Below, piece by piece: positions 40,849 through 53,649 of a stretch of 64,000 nt of DNA. Below the pieces are notes generated by a model, which saw nothing but the letters and a program-made list of their open reading frames with translations, had not been told where the DNA came from and searched no databases. A program made the translations under genes and the position numbers. The stretch lies in the NCBI RefSeq assembly GCF_963678635.1, contig NC_087070.1:33100695-33164694 (forward strand), in the 5' to 3' direction. Position 1 is the first letter of the stretch. Every line of letters starts with the position of its first letter. Source of the DNA: Symsagittifera roscoffensis. Its lineage: Eukaryota > Xenacoelomorpha > Acoela > Convolutidae.

Positions 40849-40932
40849 TGTCACTATCTGCTTACCACAACCATAAAACAGATTAAAAGCTATAGGGCAC
40901 ACATTTAGACCACCCAAAACCACAACCGCCAC
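40277..40932 (-). pseudogene. Minus-strand PC4-like gene of D
   Basis: The clear frame 40277-40657 begins YKKNEDGVFKCYQAVTLVTREFDCL. Just upstream another frame reads GEKRIVRVGTKTFDKTG. Together these have the strand pattern of a PC4-like DNA-binding domain. It is followed by a variable tail (LHLLRPPPHPQ) and an Asn-rich end. It points against the main gene direction of D, between protease and polymerase. Function inferred weakly. Confidence 0.35.
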
Positions 40933-41700
40933 TTACAACCTTTATACCTTTTTCGAATTTATATGCTACTTATTTTCATTTTGTCAATATCGTTCAAACA
41001 ACTCAGTTGATACTCAGCTTCAGAAGAAGGACAAAATTCAAATTGTAACCATGACGAGTCCTCTGCAATTAATTTTGACTTCGGAAACTGAGCGAACGAT
41101 AATCTACCAAATATACATGAGAGAAACGATCATCATTGTGCAGCAACAACGGGAGAAAATGCCATCTCCATTCAACGATTTGACTTGTCGACCCTCAGAC
41201 CAGGAGCATCGCAATTGGACTACTCAAAACCACATGATGCTTCTCAATTATTTACTCGAACAGATCACCCTTCTGCGTCAGAGCAGGAAAAAGTATTTTT
41301 GAAGCTCCAGAGAGACCAAATCCTGTCCTGATTTGGACAAGACTGACAGCAACAACCCCAGATAACTCGAACAGTCACCTCAAAAAACTCTTTTTCGGTG
41401 CGATTGCGAGACGACTCTCTTGTACGAAAACCAGGAAGAGTACTTTAGGGACTTGGCAGAGCGTGCATCCTACTGGGGCATCGAGTCAACGACGTTCATC
41501 TCCTCTCCTCCGGACTCAACTGCAGACGTGACAACGCTAACAACACCAATCAGATCTGTGTCACAACCCTCCGACGTTGACTTTGAATCAGCTGCTCCCG
41601 AAAATATTCCAGAGACATCGCCAGTAGCATCTTGCTATGCGCCCAAGAAGCGTAAAGCTGTATTTAATCAATTTTAAGAAAATTTTCGAAAAGTTTTGAT
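40933..41700 (+). pseudogene. Unrecognised plus-strand gene of D
   Basis: Readable segments at 41051-41302 (TSPLQLILTSETERTII; MMLLNYLLEQITLLRQSRKK) and 41420-41677 (EEYFRDLAERASYWGIE; SVASCYAPKKRK-like end with a basic KKRK, possibly a nuclear signal). The segment between is Thr/Asn-rich and coding-like. An AATAAA at 41703 could be its polyadenylation signal. No family recognised. Decayed. Confidence 0.4.
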
Positions 41701-43600
41701 TCAATAAAATTATGGAGCTTGCTTTGGTTTGATGTGTTGTTTTCACTTTTTATCAAATCAGTTTGATTACTGTTTGTATATAATCTCCTCTCCTCTAATC
41801 TAATTCATTTTCAATTGTTTCGTTGTCAATTGGTCCAATTAAGTTTGAAACTGTTGTTTTCAATCAAATTCAGAAAGAAATTTGAAAAGAAAATCTAGAA
41901 AGAGATAGAAATGGTATCAGGTAGAATGTCCACTAAGATCTTTTATTTCTGAAAAAGACAAAGTTTTGTTGCAATAGACTAGTTCCAGGACGCGCTTTGG
42001 TTTGCAAAATGTTAAAAAACCAATTCATGGCAAAGCAATGGAAACAAAGTTTTAGGTTAATTTTAATTGTGTAAGTTTTTCATTTTCTTTTTCATCCCAA
42101 ATTCACAAGTCATTTCTCATTCTACCAATAATCCAGGTGAAAAATTAACAACTTCAAAGGCTTAGCCTAACATAGGAGAACAGAAATTGTCCTCATCGCC
42201 AAGTGTCTCTCTTTATCAGATCAAAAATTATCGGTTTCAGAACCTTGAAGTAGTCGAAATTTTAATTTTAGAAAAATATGAAATTTTCAAAAATTTATGT
42301 TCAAAAAATCAACAAAATCTTTTAATCCCAACTAAAAAACCTTGAAGCTCATAACCTATGGCTCTATTCAAATCAATCGGTTCGGCTCAGTTAAATTATA
42401 TTAATTTTATTATATTTTTAGTTCAAAAAACCAAAAATAAAAAAAAGAAAATTTTCCATGAAGGAGTTGTTCTTAAGCTAAAAAAATGCGTTTCACAGCC
42501 AGCGATGTTCGTCCAAAGGACGAAATGGGATTCCGGGAGGCTGCTGGATAACTTTTTTTTCAATTATCATCTCGGTTCACGATAGACACCCAAAGAAAAA
42601 AATCACTTTTTTCAAAAAAGCATCTTTAGAGCTTCTCAAAGGTATTTCAATGTGTTATAACTCTTGTCTGATCAATTGGAAGCTTTATTGGATAGCTTGC
42701 GACAACAAAAAAATCTGATTTTTTTCCCAACTTTTTATTTGGATTTTTTCACGACAGTTTTTACATCTCAGTTCATAAACCAAATGAAAGATTAGCTATG
42801 CATCTGGCTTACGCAGGAATAGGAGAACGTAAAGGACAACGTTTATCAAAAAAATTTCTCAATCTAGAGTTTTTTGAAATTTTAAATTAATTTTTAGGCT
42901 TTGGATTGCCAGGACACCCATGCACTTCTTTAGAATGCCTCTTCATAGCCTATGGATAGTGATTCCTTACCGAGTCAATGCTAATAAAAGGTGGTTTTGA
43001 CATTTTTACTCTTTACAGCAATATATGTTATCCTAATTTTAGTGCCGATAAATAAATTAGAGGCGTAAACCGCAAAAATAATAACAATTTCCGGGTAATA
43101 GAGTAAGTCACACCATGAAAAATTTACGAGATTTTAAACATTTAATCGGTTATTTAATTGTTTTAAAGCCTCGTGAAATTCCGATAAGTACAACTCGTTC
43201 AAAGAGGCAGTTAAACTGGTTAATGGATTTTATCTCATTTCAGAAACCACAGGATTTCACCACAAAACTATCGTTAAAATTTTATTGAGTTTACTAAAGT
43301 ATAAACTTCGGACAAATAATTTAGAAACAAAACTTCGGAAATCACTTTTGAATTCTTTTTGCTCCGCAAACGGTTTGTAATTGTTGTTCACGGAAAATAT
43401 GATAATATGTCTAAACGAGCGGTTCACTCGATTAAAACATTTTTACACTGAAGACATTCAAGATCTCCATACCATATTTGAGTTTTTGACGACCGAACAG
43501 AAACTCCCCTGATTATTAAGAAAACATCAAATCTACACCCAATAGATCGATTGCAAAGCCAGTGAAGTTGATACATTCACGAACGTTCTGGAGTGGTGAT
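41701..43600. other. AT-rich region of D, no gene recognised
   Basis: About 1.9 kb with only short frames. The last few hundred bases (from about 43330) hold coding-like traces leading into the zinc-finger start of the polymerase. Confidence 0.45.
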
Positions 43601-46600
43601 AACCGAACGTGATGTCGGAGAAAGCGAAAAAACGGTAAAACCAGTAATCTGCGATGAGTGCGGTTTGCAGATAACTGTAAAAAAACTACAGAAAACATCT
43701 GCTTAGTGTGCATGGAATTGGAGCTACAAAAAAATGCGTCGAACTATTTGCAGTGAATGTCGAGAACATTCGAAACACTGGGACATGCGTGAGAACACAT
43801 TGTCACGAAAAATAAAATCGAGATAGAAAAGCATTGTGTGTTCTGTAACACTCTTTTCCCATCCTACCAAGCTTACCAAACGCATATGCAACTGGAGCAT
43901 GGGCTGCCAGCGTACGAGCCTAAGGTCAGCAATAATATCGAATGCGGGATCTCTGCTACATTTCAACAAAATGCATTCGACGGAAAGCTGAAAAAATTTG
44001 AACTTGTGGTCGAAAAAGAGAAGTAGACATGCTTAGCCTAATAATAAACGAGAAGGAAGCAATTAACCAGCTGATTTGTGATCATGCTCAGAAAGGACCT
44101 CACAAATTTCAGCTACAAGGCGAAATCGGGCTTGTGAAATTTGTGGAGGAAGACGACCAGTCTCATATGACAACACTATTTGTCAACACAGCCATGTACC
44201 ATTTGTACTTCGGAGGGGTAAGCGTGAAAGCATTAGCGAAATGGCTGACAAATGTCTAACACAATTACAATGTTTGGTTCTCACGGGAGCGGATGGGTGA
44301 TAGATGAATTCAGCAGAGTCATCATTTCTTTAGCAAAACTTTCCCCCAATCAGAGCCGGCTCATATATCCCGGTGCCGCCGAATTTGAGGAAGCACAAAA
44401 GAAATCAGGTAAATGTCCACAACACATCAGATCATAACTGTTTCCTGTATTGCTACTACGCAGCATATCCCGCGCAACCCGGAAAGCCGCCACTATACAA
44501 GACGGAACAAAGGTGGCGGAAAAAGGCACATATCAACACATACGATCAAAAACTACAACCGAATCTGGTGGAGATCAACGGTGACTACCAGATGCCTACG
44601 AGTTTGTTTGACATTGAGCGGTTTGAGCGGCTCAGCAATGTAGAAATCAGCGTTCTCCGGTAAATTAATAAAAAAAATCTTTTAAATAAAAAAAACTCAT
44701 TTACGTTGTCCACAATGCTTTTTACGAGATTTAGTAGAATCCGGCAAACTAATTAAATTTGGGATAACCTAAATTATTGGTTTAGATATGAGGAAAACAA
44801 GCTAGCACCCGTTCACGCGTCTAAAAGATACGACTGCAACTTTGTGGTAGACCTTCTGTTGTTGGTAAACAGCGACAACAATACTTCTCAACAACCACCA
44901 AGTCCTCATCGAAGACCTCTGTAGGATGGTGATGTTTGTACAAAAACAGCCATTCCGCGAACAAAACGAAATATGTAGAAAACGTTTTCATTTGTGCACG
45001 TCAAGCAAAGTTATGAAAAATCATCAGGAAATGTGTTATAACACGGAACAACTAATTATAAAGATGCCAAAACCCAATAAAAACCAAAAAAGTTTCAAGA
45101 ACTAACTGGCAAGATGGTTTGCCCCGTGCGTAATATACTTCGATCTTGAGTCAATAATGGTCCTTGTTCCGGGACCTGCCAGTAATTCAGCTATCTCGCA
45201 CACATAAACCGTGGAAATTCATAAACCATGCAGCTATGGACTATTTGTAGTTGAGCATAGCATCTCAACTCCAATCAACTACGAAATTTGTAGAGGACCA
45301 GATGCTATGAAGAAGTTGATAGAATCATTGGAATCATTAGCGGGGGAGATCTACAATGATAAACGTAAATACTTCAGCTTTGTAGAACAACCCGAATTGC
45401 CGAGAGAAAAGGCGGACGCTTGTTGGATTTGTGAGGAACAGTTCGACCACTGCCATGTTTCTAACAAATTTCTAGGTTGGGCGCATCAGGATTGTAATCT
45501 AGCAAGGAGAACGCCTAACTTCACTACGGTAAAAGCTCACAATTTGTCTAACTACGACATGCATGCTATTGTAAAAGCCGTTCACAATGCGAACATGAAA
45601 AACCATTTTTCAGTAGTCCCCTCCACTGACGAAAATTATATCTCGCTGACTATGTCGGTTTGGATAAAAGAAATTCAGGACAAACACGGGAAAAAAGACA
45701 AATTTATGAGAATCTTCGGTTCATAGACTCATACAAGTTTATGCTCTCTTCATTGAGTCAGCTAAATGCAAATTTGCCATCAGACGGATTTCAGCTGATG
45801 GAAACACAATTTGCATCAGTGGGTTACTCACAAAAGCAAATAGATCTCATTAAACAAAAAGGCTACTACCCGTTTTCATACGTGAACAGCTTCGAGAATT
45901 TTGAGAAAACAAAATTGCCAACAAGAAGATTGTGGAAAAACAGTTTACAAGGGGCACAAGTCAGCGTTGACAAACTGGAATACAACCATGCGATAAAAGT
46001 ATTTCACCAGCCACGATGCAAGAACGTAGGAGATTACCATGACATCTATTTAGCCTCGGATGTTGTCTTTTTAGCATGTGTGTTTGAGCAGTTCAGATCT
46101 GTTTGTCACAAAACGTATAGAATGGACTGTTCTTTTCACTATACCACGAGCAATCTTGCAGGCGACGCAATCTTGAAAATGTGTAGGGCGGATTTGAGAC
46201 TATTAACAGAGCGCGAGCACTTGGATATAAACCAAAAGTTGATCCGCGGTGGCATGTCATCTGTATATGCAAAGAAGTATTGGAAAGCGAACAACAAGTG
46301 CACAAGCTCCTTTGACCCCAAGGAAGAATCAAGCTTGATATTTAACGTTGATGCAAATAACCTTTACGGGGGAATAATGGAGAATTATGCACTACCACTC
46401 AAAGTTTTGTTCTAGTTGAAAAAACTTTGCCACAAATACTGCTGACTAGCCAGGATTCTCAATTGGTATACGTTGTGGAATGCGATCTCGAAATACCTGA
46501 AGATTTGCAGGGATGCATTGTAACTATGCCTACGAAGGAAATAGTTACAATGGATATGCTCAGCACGGATCAAATCGAAATGCTTGCCCGACTGAACGTT

Positions 46601-47844
46601 AGGACACTTCTTAAAGTACCAAAGCTGATGCAGACCCTTAATCCGAAGCACAAGTATGTTCTCCAATACTTGACACTCATTCTATATGTTCAACATGGCA
46701 TAGAAGTCAAACAAATTCATCGAGTGCTACAATTTAAGCAAGCAAAATGGTTGGCTACTTTTGTTCAGCTCAATACAGAACTCAGAAGAAACGCAGTAAA
46801 CAAGCTCCAGCAGGACTTCCACAAAAACCAAGTAAACTCTGCATTCGGAAAACTATGGAGTCTATGCTGAATAGGAAGAAAGTTAAAATTGAAACAACCG
46901 AAATGTAGCTTCTTGAAAAAACATCTAAGAGCAAAATGACATCGTTCCAAATAATCGATGATCAAATTGCCAGGATATCATTAGAGGTTTCAAGCGTGAA
47001 GTGGACTAAGCCAACCTTAGTGGGGGCAGTAATTTCGGACCTCGCAAAAAAGTATAAGTTTGATTTTCTCTACACAAAAATGAAACCAAACCTCGAATTA
47101 GAATTACTATACAGCGATACCGATAGCTTCATATATGCCGTGAAAACCGAAGACATATTTGAAGACTTCAAATTTCTTCAACCAGACTTCGATTTTTCCA
47201 ACTACTCCTCAGATCACCCGCTGTATAGTGAGGAAAACAAAAAAATCGTTTTGGAAATGAAAGACGAGATGGGAGAAAAAAATTGTGGAGGAATTTGTAG
47301 CCCTGAAGCCAAAACTCTAATCCATACTGGACAAGGGTGAGTTGATTGTTTTTAAAATGGAATAGTTTCTTGTCTACTTCCCGCTTTACAAAATTTGTTT
47401 TATGAAGCTCCCGCAAGAAAAAAAAACACCCGAATACTTTCAGTACCCACGATTAATAATTGTTGTCTTGTTCAGATCTGAATCAAAAAGTTTCAGCAAA
47501 AGGAATTACAAAACTCGCACAGAGAAAACTACTTCATGCCCGATTCATAGAAGGTCTGTTCGATAAAATGACGCTGCGTGAGAATAAATATACGGTAAAA
47601 TCGAAAAAACATGAGATACAGACTGTTATAACTAACAAAATTGTACTCTCACCTTCCTGCAGTTTCAACTCTTCCTTTCGGTCATTACAAGATTTCCGAA
47701 GATAGTTTCTTGTTTGAGATTATAGATAACAGTTTAAAGGAAACTGAAAGTGAAATAAGCACTCAATCTTCCGTTTCTACCGGATCCAGAATTCAACCAG
47801 CCTCAGTACAGTCCCGAAGAATTGAGAGCATTTACCTCAAATGA
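43601..47844 (+). pseudogene. polB: Protein-primed DNA polymerase B of Polinton D
   Basis: Zinc-finger region first (VICDECGLQITVKK near 43640; CVFCNTLFPSYQAYQTHMQLEHG at 43844-43900, not quoted whole). Then the pre-exonuclease part (FVNTAMYHLY; GSHGSGWVIDEFSRVIISL near 44280; NTSDHNCFLYCYYAA near 44425). The exonuclease region has CWICEEQFDHC and HNLSNYDMHAIVKAV (about 45538) and YKFMLSSLSQL. Polymerase motif A is DANNLYGGIM (46350-46379), followed by VNSAFGKLW (motif B remnant, about 46830) and motif C YSDTDSF (47110-47130). The final part reads TKLAQRKLLHARFIEGLF-like. This is the typical Polinton polymerase, clearly different from that of E and F. Heavily decayed, many breaks. Confidence 0.85.
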
Positions 47845-48732
47845 TTTTCGAGGACAACGCGCATAGCCAAAGATCCCTTTTATAAAATCTGAGGCTACTG
47901 AAAGATGAACAGTTGAAGAAATTGACTCTAATGATATGAGTTCGTCCCCGTAAATTATGGCAAGCGAAGAAAATTTTCAATTAAAAGAGACTGATCACCA
48001 TTGCTAAACTGTTTGGCTACTTTCAAATTAAGCTTCTTCGCATTTTATAAAACTGTTTGCACTGCAATAATCCTTTTTATGATTAACTTATTTCCTTACC
48101 AGCTAGCTGAAGTGTTTGTAATAACGTGATTTGAAAACAATGGGAGGAAATTCACTCCAACATTTATATACCATTAAAGGTTTCGCTACTGCCTTTTTAT
48201 TATTTGAACTTTCGCATAAAACTTGGTGCATTTTTTCACATTCATTTCCCCTTTTTTCTTTTTTCTACTTGCCCTTTTCCCATTGAAACTTCCATTCCCC
48301 TCTCGAAAAATAGACATCGTACTGTTCCTCCCCAGTTTGGAAGTTTAAACTTTTTTGTATGGTTGAAAAATCTCTAAATTGTATGAGTTAATTATCAATA
48401 TCTGCAATACACCAAGTTCTCTCTAAGTTCAAATTTTTCATTTCAAAATTTGACAAAAGTATCATCTGCTATATTTTGCCCAGAAACGGCCGCCGCCTTT
48501 AGAGAGTGATTTCAGTTTACTACCTTTTCGCCATAAAATATAGCACAAGCTGGGGAAACAGTTCACTGCTGCCAACAGCTAAGGTAAGCTGCCAAATTTG
48601 CTTGCAAACTTTTGTTATATACCATAAAAGTCAATTCCCCGTTCGCTAACCAATTTCAACAAGGTCGAAAGTTCATTTACCCGAAACAAAAATAACAAAT
48701 GTTGTGATTCATATAATTAACTAATAATATAG
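47845..48732. other. Subterminal non-coding region of D
   Basis: AT-rich, no gene seen. Lies between the polymerase and the right inverted repeat. Confidence 0.5.
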
Positions 48733-48901
48733 TCATTTCATAGCACTTAGGATATAAAACATGTAATTTTAACTTCCTCTTTGGTGTGCCCCTGTGATTT
48801 GAAAAATTTGTTTGGAGTCCCTATGTGGTTTTGGAATTAGGGTATGGAGCACCCCGGTGTAGGTACCCCCCCCCCCCTGTTGGAGCGCCGGCGAATTACC
48901 T
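48733..48901 (-). repeat. Right terminal inverted repeat of Polinton D
   Basis: Inverted counterpart of 10854-11054, ending CCGGCGAATTACCT after a C run. It contains one copy of the CCACATAGG unit that is doubled at the left end. Confidence 0.85.
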
Positions 48902-49568
48902 TACTCTTCTTTTTGATCCTAAAACACATATTTGTAATTACTTTCACTGCATATGACTTTCAGGATCAACGTTAATGTTGTTTACTATGCGCGTACAGCC
49001 AGTGGCTGGCGTAGCTCATCGAATTGAAGTTGATTCTCTGACTGTTAGTTTTATTGAGTTTAAGACGAAGTAGTGAAAGATCATACACCTATTGGCGTAG
49101 TCAAACACGTTTTCGACCTATCACGGTCTTGGTGTTTTCTGGCATGGATCGACCCAGAGTCCTCCGGTTCCATGGGATGATTGGATCCAAAAAAACTGTT
49201 AGTCGTTATAGCAGAAGAAGATATAGAAGAAAATTGATGTAGAGGTCTTTCTACAGGACAACTCGGTACTGGAACAAATTTATCCCATATTGGAGGAACC
49301 TACAGGGCCAGAAGACAAACCGGCTAGGACGCATCGGGAGAGAAGAAACATAAAGGCAATCACATCTTGGAGAGATGAGGATAATCGGAAAGTGGAGGAT
49401 GAGCAAAGGATGTTCAAGGGGACCACCCACGGGGAGGCAGACAAATGACTGAAATTAGAAAAGTTTCTATCACTAGGGAAACAAGGAAAGCGGTACTTGA
49501 ATCAAAAATACCCTGGCTTCAAATTTTCAGACATACTGATGCTGGCTGCGATCATGAGAGATCTGAAC
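48902..49568 (+). other. Coding-like segment between Polintons D and F, unidentified
   Basis: Higher GC than its surroundings. Readable stretches include MRVQPVAGVAHRIEVDS (about 48987), KDHTPIGVVKHVFDLSR (about 49075), an ARTHRERRNIKAITSWRDED stretch (about 49325) and a YPGFKFSDILMLAAIMRD stretch (about 49510) in more than one frame. It may be a decayed host exon or another mobile element's gene. I do not recognise it. Confidence 0.35.
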
Positions 49569-50090
49569 AGTTGTAGAGGTTGAGGCTGATCAGGGGTTAT
49601 GGAGGGTGACCGCCATGTTTTAAGATAAGGAATAAATCTTGCGGTCACCCATATATGTACTGAGATTGGTTATAGAGTCTACAAAGTATAAAGATAGGGA
49701 ATACCAATGGTAAGTTTTCAGTGTGGTGGTAAGAGAAAGAAAAACGTATTTTTTTTTTGTTTTTGAGTAGAAATGTCTAGTTTTTTCGCGTGTTTTTGGC
49801 GCGTCTTATCTAATTTGTAAGTGTCAAGTGTTGATTACGTATAGATTGTGTAATGAAGGTCTTTTATTTAGTTTTTTGGAACATGGTATGTCAATGGTAA
49901 GTGTTTTTGGGTAAAAACTTAGAAGTTTTATGGAAAAAATTGAAAAAATTCAAAAAATTTCAAAACGCGATAAAGTTTGTTATAATTCGACTTAATAACG
50001 AATTTTTCAGATATTCTTATTTTCTATCTAATTGAAGCAATGCTGAAACCTACTGAAACTTCGAAAAACTCTAAACTTTAAAGAGAAAAA
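49569..50090 (+). repeat. Left terminal repeat of element F
   Basis: Diverged copy of the terminal repeat of E (17883-18385) with shared TTATAGAGTCTAC, GGGAATACCAATGGTAAG and CAATGCTGAAACCTACTG blocks. The GTATTAAGAT part differs and contains its own small inverted repeat (GGTGACCGC...GCGGTCACC). Confidence 0.85.
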
Positions 50091-50264
50091 AAATTACTTT
50101 TTAAGAAATTATTTTAAATGCATCGTATTTGAAATTGACCGCAACTTTAAAATAAAACACAAACACAATACTGCATCGTACAAAATTTTTTACATTGCGT
50201 CACCTGTAACAAACTGAATACATTGCATTAGTTCTTATAAGTTCAATGGTTTTGTATGAATTCC

Positions 50265-53200
50265 ATCATCTTGACCTTGCCTTTTTGGATAGAAATAACT
50301 AAGTCCTTTCTTTGTTTGTTCATATGTGGCCACCATATGGTTTACAATTCTGAATCAAATATTTGTAGCTGTTAGGTTGATTGCTTCATCGAGCACTATC
50401 CTTTACTTTGACATAAGTCCGTCTCCAGAATCTTCTAGAACTCGGTTAATCCTTTGCTGCATTTTGAATTTGAATTTATCTGACTTGTTATCGTAGCAGC
50501 AAGAAGTTTTGCTACATTAACAAAACAATTCTGTGAATTTAACCTCTTGTTTGAACAGCCCCGGCTTCCGGTTATCATTTTTTTATGCGTACTGCAACAC
50601 GTTCGAGGGAAGAAATTAGATTTTGCATTTGCTCTGAAAGAGTCTCTGCAGTCATTTTTTTCTCATTTTTTCCCGAATGTCTCTTTTTTTTTGGTTGGAT
50701 ACACTCATCTAAGTTTTCTTCAGCAAGTGCCAAGTAAAGTGAGTCTGTATCCATCTCCAACTCTTCAAATTTGTTTACATCACAGAAGTTATACTTCCAA
50801 CATTCTCAGCTTTGCATACTGAAGTATGAAAAATCCAATAATGATGGGTTCTCTGTGTTCAGTGCTGGATTTCAGCAGTTCGACCTCATATAAGTCCTTC
50901 TCAACTGTGTTGAATCTTTCAAACAGTGGTTCATTGATTGCTGTATGAGTTTTTTCATCGTTCAGATATTTTGTGATTGTATGCCTGGATCTACCCATCA
51001 TCAGATATCCATAGGAGGATTTGCCTGAAAGCTCCATCGATTTCTGCTGCAACTCATGACAGAGGGTTTTCATATCCTTCTCTTCTAGCATCAATCACTG
51101 ATTGAACGAAATTATTGAAAAATTTTTGTGGAGTGTACTGAAGAAAACGGTAAATTTTGGTGCATTGCAAATAAAAATTGAACAGAGGAGTTATAATTTT
51201 TCCATTTTCTAGCTTGAAACTAGATATCAGCATTCTCTGAAGTTGTTTTAACATCTCGATCTCGATTGCATAGTTCTTCATGTAATCTGCAATATCATCT
51301 CTTCAAACCTCAGTGTTTTTAAAAATTGGAGGAAAATTGGCAAATTTTGATGTTAGTTCATCTGGAACAACTAAATCGCACTGAACAAAGCCAAAGAGAG
51401 ATCCATATTCTATTTTTGCCGGAAGAAGCTCTGTAGAAAGAGGTATTTTGTAGGTGAAATGAGTTCTAATATGCTTTTTGATCTTTTCTTTGGTTTTGAA
51501 ACTTTCCCACCAGTCACTCTCCCACATTTTTTCAACTGTGTATCCATTCTCTTTTATGTATTGCCGTCTCATATCATCTATTTCTCTCTTCTTGTTTCCT
51601 CACTCAATATCCTGATCTATTAAGGAGGGACGAGCTTCTTGACAAGAACAGAAGTGGTAGTAACATCCCGTTGATTCGAACACTGTCTTACAGTGATTAC
51701 AATAACCGTCCACATTAAAAAGATTTTAAAATGACACAGACGATTTTTTTCTGTTTTCATGATGTAGAAAAGCTCTCAATTTTACTTTCTGGCTATGTTT
51801 CCTGGTAACAAGACATGACAATATTCTCAAAGTTGCGAGTTCGATTATGTTTAGCCTTGAAATTATGCGTATCAGTGTCAAACTCCCATCTCGTGTACAG
51901 TCCTGTTGGCATCTCTTGACACATTGAGAAAGGGTAAAGTTGGCTTGCATCAACTCCAACGATCTATATACAAATATTTGATGTATTTCTGATCTACTTC
52001 TCATCAACTAAAGCTTTTCGAGTGAAGACAACGGAAGGTCCACCAGTCATGTCTTCTCGAATTTTTTCACACAAATCTGTATTATTTTCGCAAAATAGAT
52101 AAAACTTGTAATTTGTAGATTTGTGCTGACATATTTTTGCTAGATTTGGAAGAGTACATCCAAGTTTTAACATGTTGATCCCCTTTTTATGATAAAACTG
52201 AATCAGTTTTTGCATTGCCTTCAGGTTTGGAACATAATCCTTGTTGTTGAACCACTTCAAAAGGTCTTTGAACACTGTCATTCCGTTTTTCTTCCAAGTC
52301 TCTGGTAAGTAATTGTAATTATCCAATCCAGATGGAGAAATAATTATTCAATCCTTGATTTGAAGCTTTTCCAGTGCTTGTTGCTCGTCGAGCACACTTT
52401 TTCTCAGCTTCTCATAATTAATGAAACCTTTGTCTACAGAATTGTTGTTTCTAAGTTTACTGAAGAAGGCTTCATAATTCGGAAAAATCAAGTTTGTCTA
52501 GGTTGTCAAACCACTCAAAAGGAAAGAATCTTTTCGTTTCGCTAGCGTTTTGGGCTTTGAGAAAGGAGTCCAGAGTCGTTGCCCCTCCCAGAAACTTCAT
52601 TAAGTCGAGAAATTGTTCATCTCCAAACTTGAAAGATATAAAGTCAATTGCTTTTTTGATGACGGATGTTTCTTGTTCTTTATATAGGGTATTAGGTAGG
52701 ACTTGATCAAACTCAAACCGTATCTACCACTATTAAATCCAAAAACAGGCAAAATATTTACATATCTCTCCAGATGCTGTTTCAAATCGATGAGCTGATT
52801 TTTCTGGATTCGTAAGAATTGTGTTGACATATCTGCTTCTCGCGAATCTTCAATGCATTCGTCTTCGTACTCAAATTTGCTGCTTTAAAAATTTTTACTT
52901 TGCTCGTTTAGCTGATCAAAAATCTTTTTCATTTTTTCATTGATAGCTACTTCAATATATTGGAATTTTTTTCTCATTTCCAGCTTATTTTTTTTCAGCC
53001 AACAGTTCGAGGTTGCTTACAAAATCAATTATCAAGTTCTGTGGATCCTTGTTGTACAAAAAGATAGGCTCATCAGTCAGATTCGATGATACAAAGACTG
53101 AAGTTGGAACATGTTTTCCAAACCAGGTTGTAGTTTTTGTTTCTTTTAATTCATCTGTAGGAACACAAATTGACTCAAAATTGAAAATTGCTAAGTAATT

Positions 53201-53645
53201 GAAAAGTTTGTTATCTTCAGAAACTGGAAGATTGAATCCGTCTAGCTTTTCAAACAAAATTTCTCGAAGCTCATACACGTTCTTTGGGTAAACATGTCTC
53301 ACTCACTCCTTGCTTCTCAGGAGATGCTGATTGAAGTGGTCAGATTTGTGGAACAAGGTCTCACAGCTAGGACATCGAAAGCACTTCAAGAAACTATCTA
53401 TATCATTTGGATGAATGATATGATTGTTAAATCTCAGCAGCTCAACTGTTTTTTATCAAATCTACCGATACTTCGTCGAGCTAGTTCTCCTACATTTTCT
53501 CCTTCTTGTATATCAAAATCGTATAAAAAGGTGTTTCTTATCACAATTTCTTCGACACCAGGTATGTCTTCTACAGAAACCCAACGAAAATTTTTAGGAT
53601 CATAACCAGATTTTGATATAATTTTGTAAACTATCTGGAAGTGTG
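50265..53645 (-). pseudogene. polB: DNA polymerase B body of element F
   Basis: Minus-strand homologue of E's polymerase. From C to N terminus: the GLSYFYPKR-type end near 50270, motif C MDTDSLYLAL (about 50730-50758), motif B SGKSSYGYLMM (about 50995-51030), the motif A region near 51950, and exonuclease segments FGFNSGRYGLSLI (about 52720) and FNFESICVPTDEL (about 53170), then a Cys/His unit near 53350. Family B, protein-primed type. Several breaks; inactive. Confidence 0.85.
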
Positions 53646-53649
53646 AGAG

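Larger units (their letters stand above)
10854..48901 (+). mobile_element. Polinton/Maverick element D (outer, old, decayed)
   Basis: The ends are inverted repeats beginning AGGTAATTCGCCGGCGCTCC. Between them are nearly all the parts expected of a Polinton on the plus strand: A32-like ATPase, integrase, penton-like protein, major capsid protein, Ulp1-like protease and protein-primed DNA polymerase B, plus small conserved proteins. Without the 20.3-kb element E inserted in it, D is about 17.7 kb, a normal Polinton length. Most parts carry several breaks, so this is an inactive fossil of considerable age. No clear 6-bp target duplication was found at its ends. Confidence 0.9.

Noticed and set aside
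10848-48907. Target-site duplication of Polinton D
   Set aside because: The bases next to the two ends (GTAATA and TACTCT, or shifted versions) do not match, so none is claimed.
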